Translations under genes and position numbers: made by a program
In this document: one piece after another, positions 5,550-5,744 of the stretch
Numbering within the stretch: the stretch's first letter is position 1
How the letters are laid out: each line of letters starts with the position of its first letter
Assembly: GCA_013151975.1 (NCBI GenBank)
Contig: JAADHG010000261.1
Coordinates: 1-5,744 of the forward strand
Length of the DNA: 5,744 nucleotides
Reading direction: 5' to 3'
Source of the DNA: Chlorobiota bacterium
GTDB lineage: Bacteria > Bacteroidota > Bacteroidia > Flavobacteriales > Flavobacteriaceae
Notes under the pieces: generated by a model
Told to the model about the DNA's origin: nothing
The model's input: only the letters and a program-made list of their open reading frames with translations
Database searches by the model: none

Positions 5550-5744
5550 TTAATTATTTTCTAAAACCTCTATTCTTTGCTTTAACTCCTTATTCTCTTT
5601 CTTCATTTCAATCATGTATAGTGTCAATTCCTCAATTTTTTGCAATAATACCGCATTCATTTCACCAAGATTAACACCTTCTTCTTCTACTTCTTTAGCA
5701 GAAGGGACATCGGGTAAATGTTTGTTTTGGTTAATGTAGTTTTC
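5550..5744 (-). CDS. C-terminal end of a tail-fibre / S74-like surface protein (partial)
   Basis: An open frame enters from the right edge and ends at a TAA at 5550-5552, giving the last 64 residues of a longer protein. The visible part starts ENYINQNKHLPDVPSAKEVE, continues with GVNLGEMNAVLLQKIEELTLY and ends in a Lys/Glu-rich heptad-like stretch (KKENKELKQRIEVLENN) that should form a coiled coil. This pattern, HLP-x-PSA-x-E followed by G-x-x-LGEMN and a short coiled coil, is the typical C-terminus of Bacteroidota proteins annotated as tail-fibre-domain or chaperone-of-endosialidase (peptidase S74-like) proteins. That assignment comes from family knowledge; the catalytic or trimerising part lies outside the window. 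The frame stops 70 bp before the RHS start codon on the same strand, so the two genes may be co-transcribed. I see no convincing terminator in the gap. Confidence 0.8.
   Translation of the reverse strand, partial: ENYINQNKHLPDVPSAKEVEEEGVNLGEMNAVLLQKIEELTLYMIEMKKENKELKQRIEVLENN

Overview
The window looks like chromosomal DNA of a Bacteroidota bacterium, most plausibly a Bacteroidales/Marinilabiliales-type environmental or gut lineage. The evidence is AT-rich DNA without clear Shine-Dalgarno sites, an SprB-type repeat and a DUF6443-like region in the large protein, and an upstream gene ending in the 'HLPDVPSAKEVEEEGVNLGEMN' type of tail that is common in Bacteroidota surface proteins. No species can be named from the sequence.

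All supported genes lie on the minus strand, so transcription runs from high to low coordinates. In that order: (1) 5744-5550, the C-terminal end of a tail-fibre/S74-like protein with a coiled-coil terminus. (2) 5479-1086, a large secreted RHS/YD-repeat polymorphic-toxin-type gene, split in two by a frameshift. Its 5' part (5479-1913) carries a signal peptide, a glycine-rich beta module, an SprB-like repeat, a DUF6443-like region and the YD repeats. Its 3' part (1934-1086) carries the end of the RHS core and a variable C-terminal tip. (3) 1069-206, a small lipoprotein with MORN/YwqK-type repeats, placed where the immunity gene of an RHS cassette is expected. (4) 140-1, the start of a second, displaced RHS core fragment that runs off the left edge.

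The most informative details are at the DNA level. The frameshift in the RHS gene is fully explained by a perfect 14-bp tandem duplication at 1956-1983. Removing one copy gives an uninterrupted 1459-residue protein that reads through a canonical RHS core. Bases 1-68 repeat bases 2121-2188 with a single mismatch, in the same orientation, and the repeat ends exactly at the same Trp codon in both copies. This is the arrangement expected of an RHS locus with an 'orphan' tip downstream: recombination between the copies would replace the present tip and lipoprotein with the next cassette, and would also remove the frameshift. Between the two cassettes lie two GC-rich hairpin modules in inverted orientation (72-96 and 192-231) that resemble REP-type elements. 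One supplies the last codons of the lipoprotein and the other the codons just before the displaced RHS fragment.

The variable tip matches no toxin family that I recognise, and the lipoprotein is an immunity candidate by position only. The tip/lipoprotein pair is therefore the best candidate here for something undescribed.
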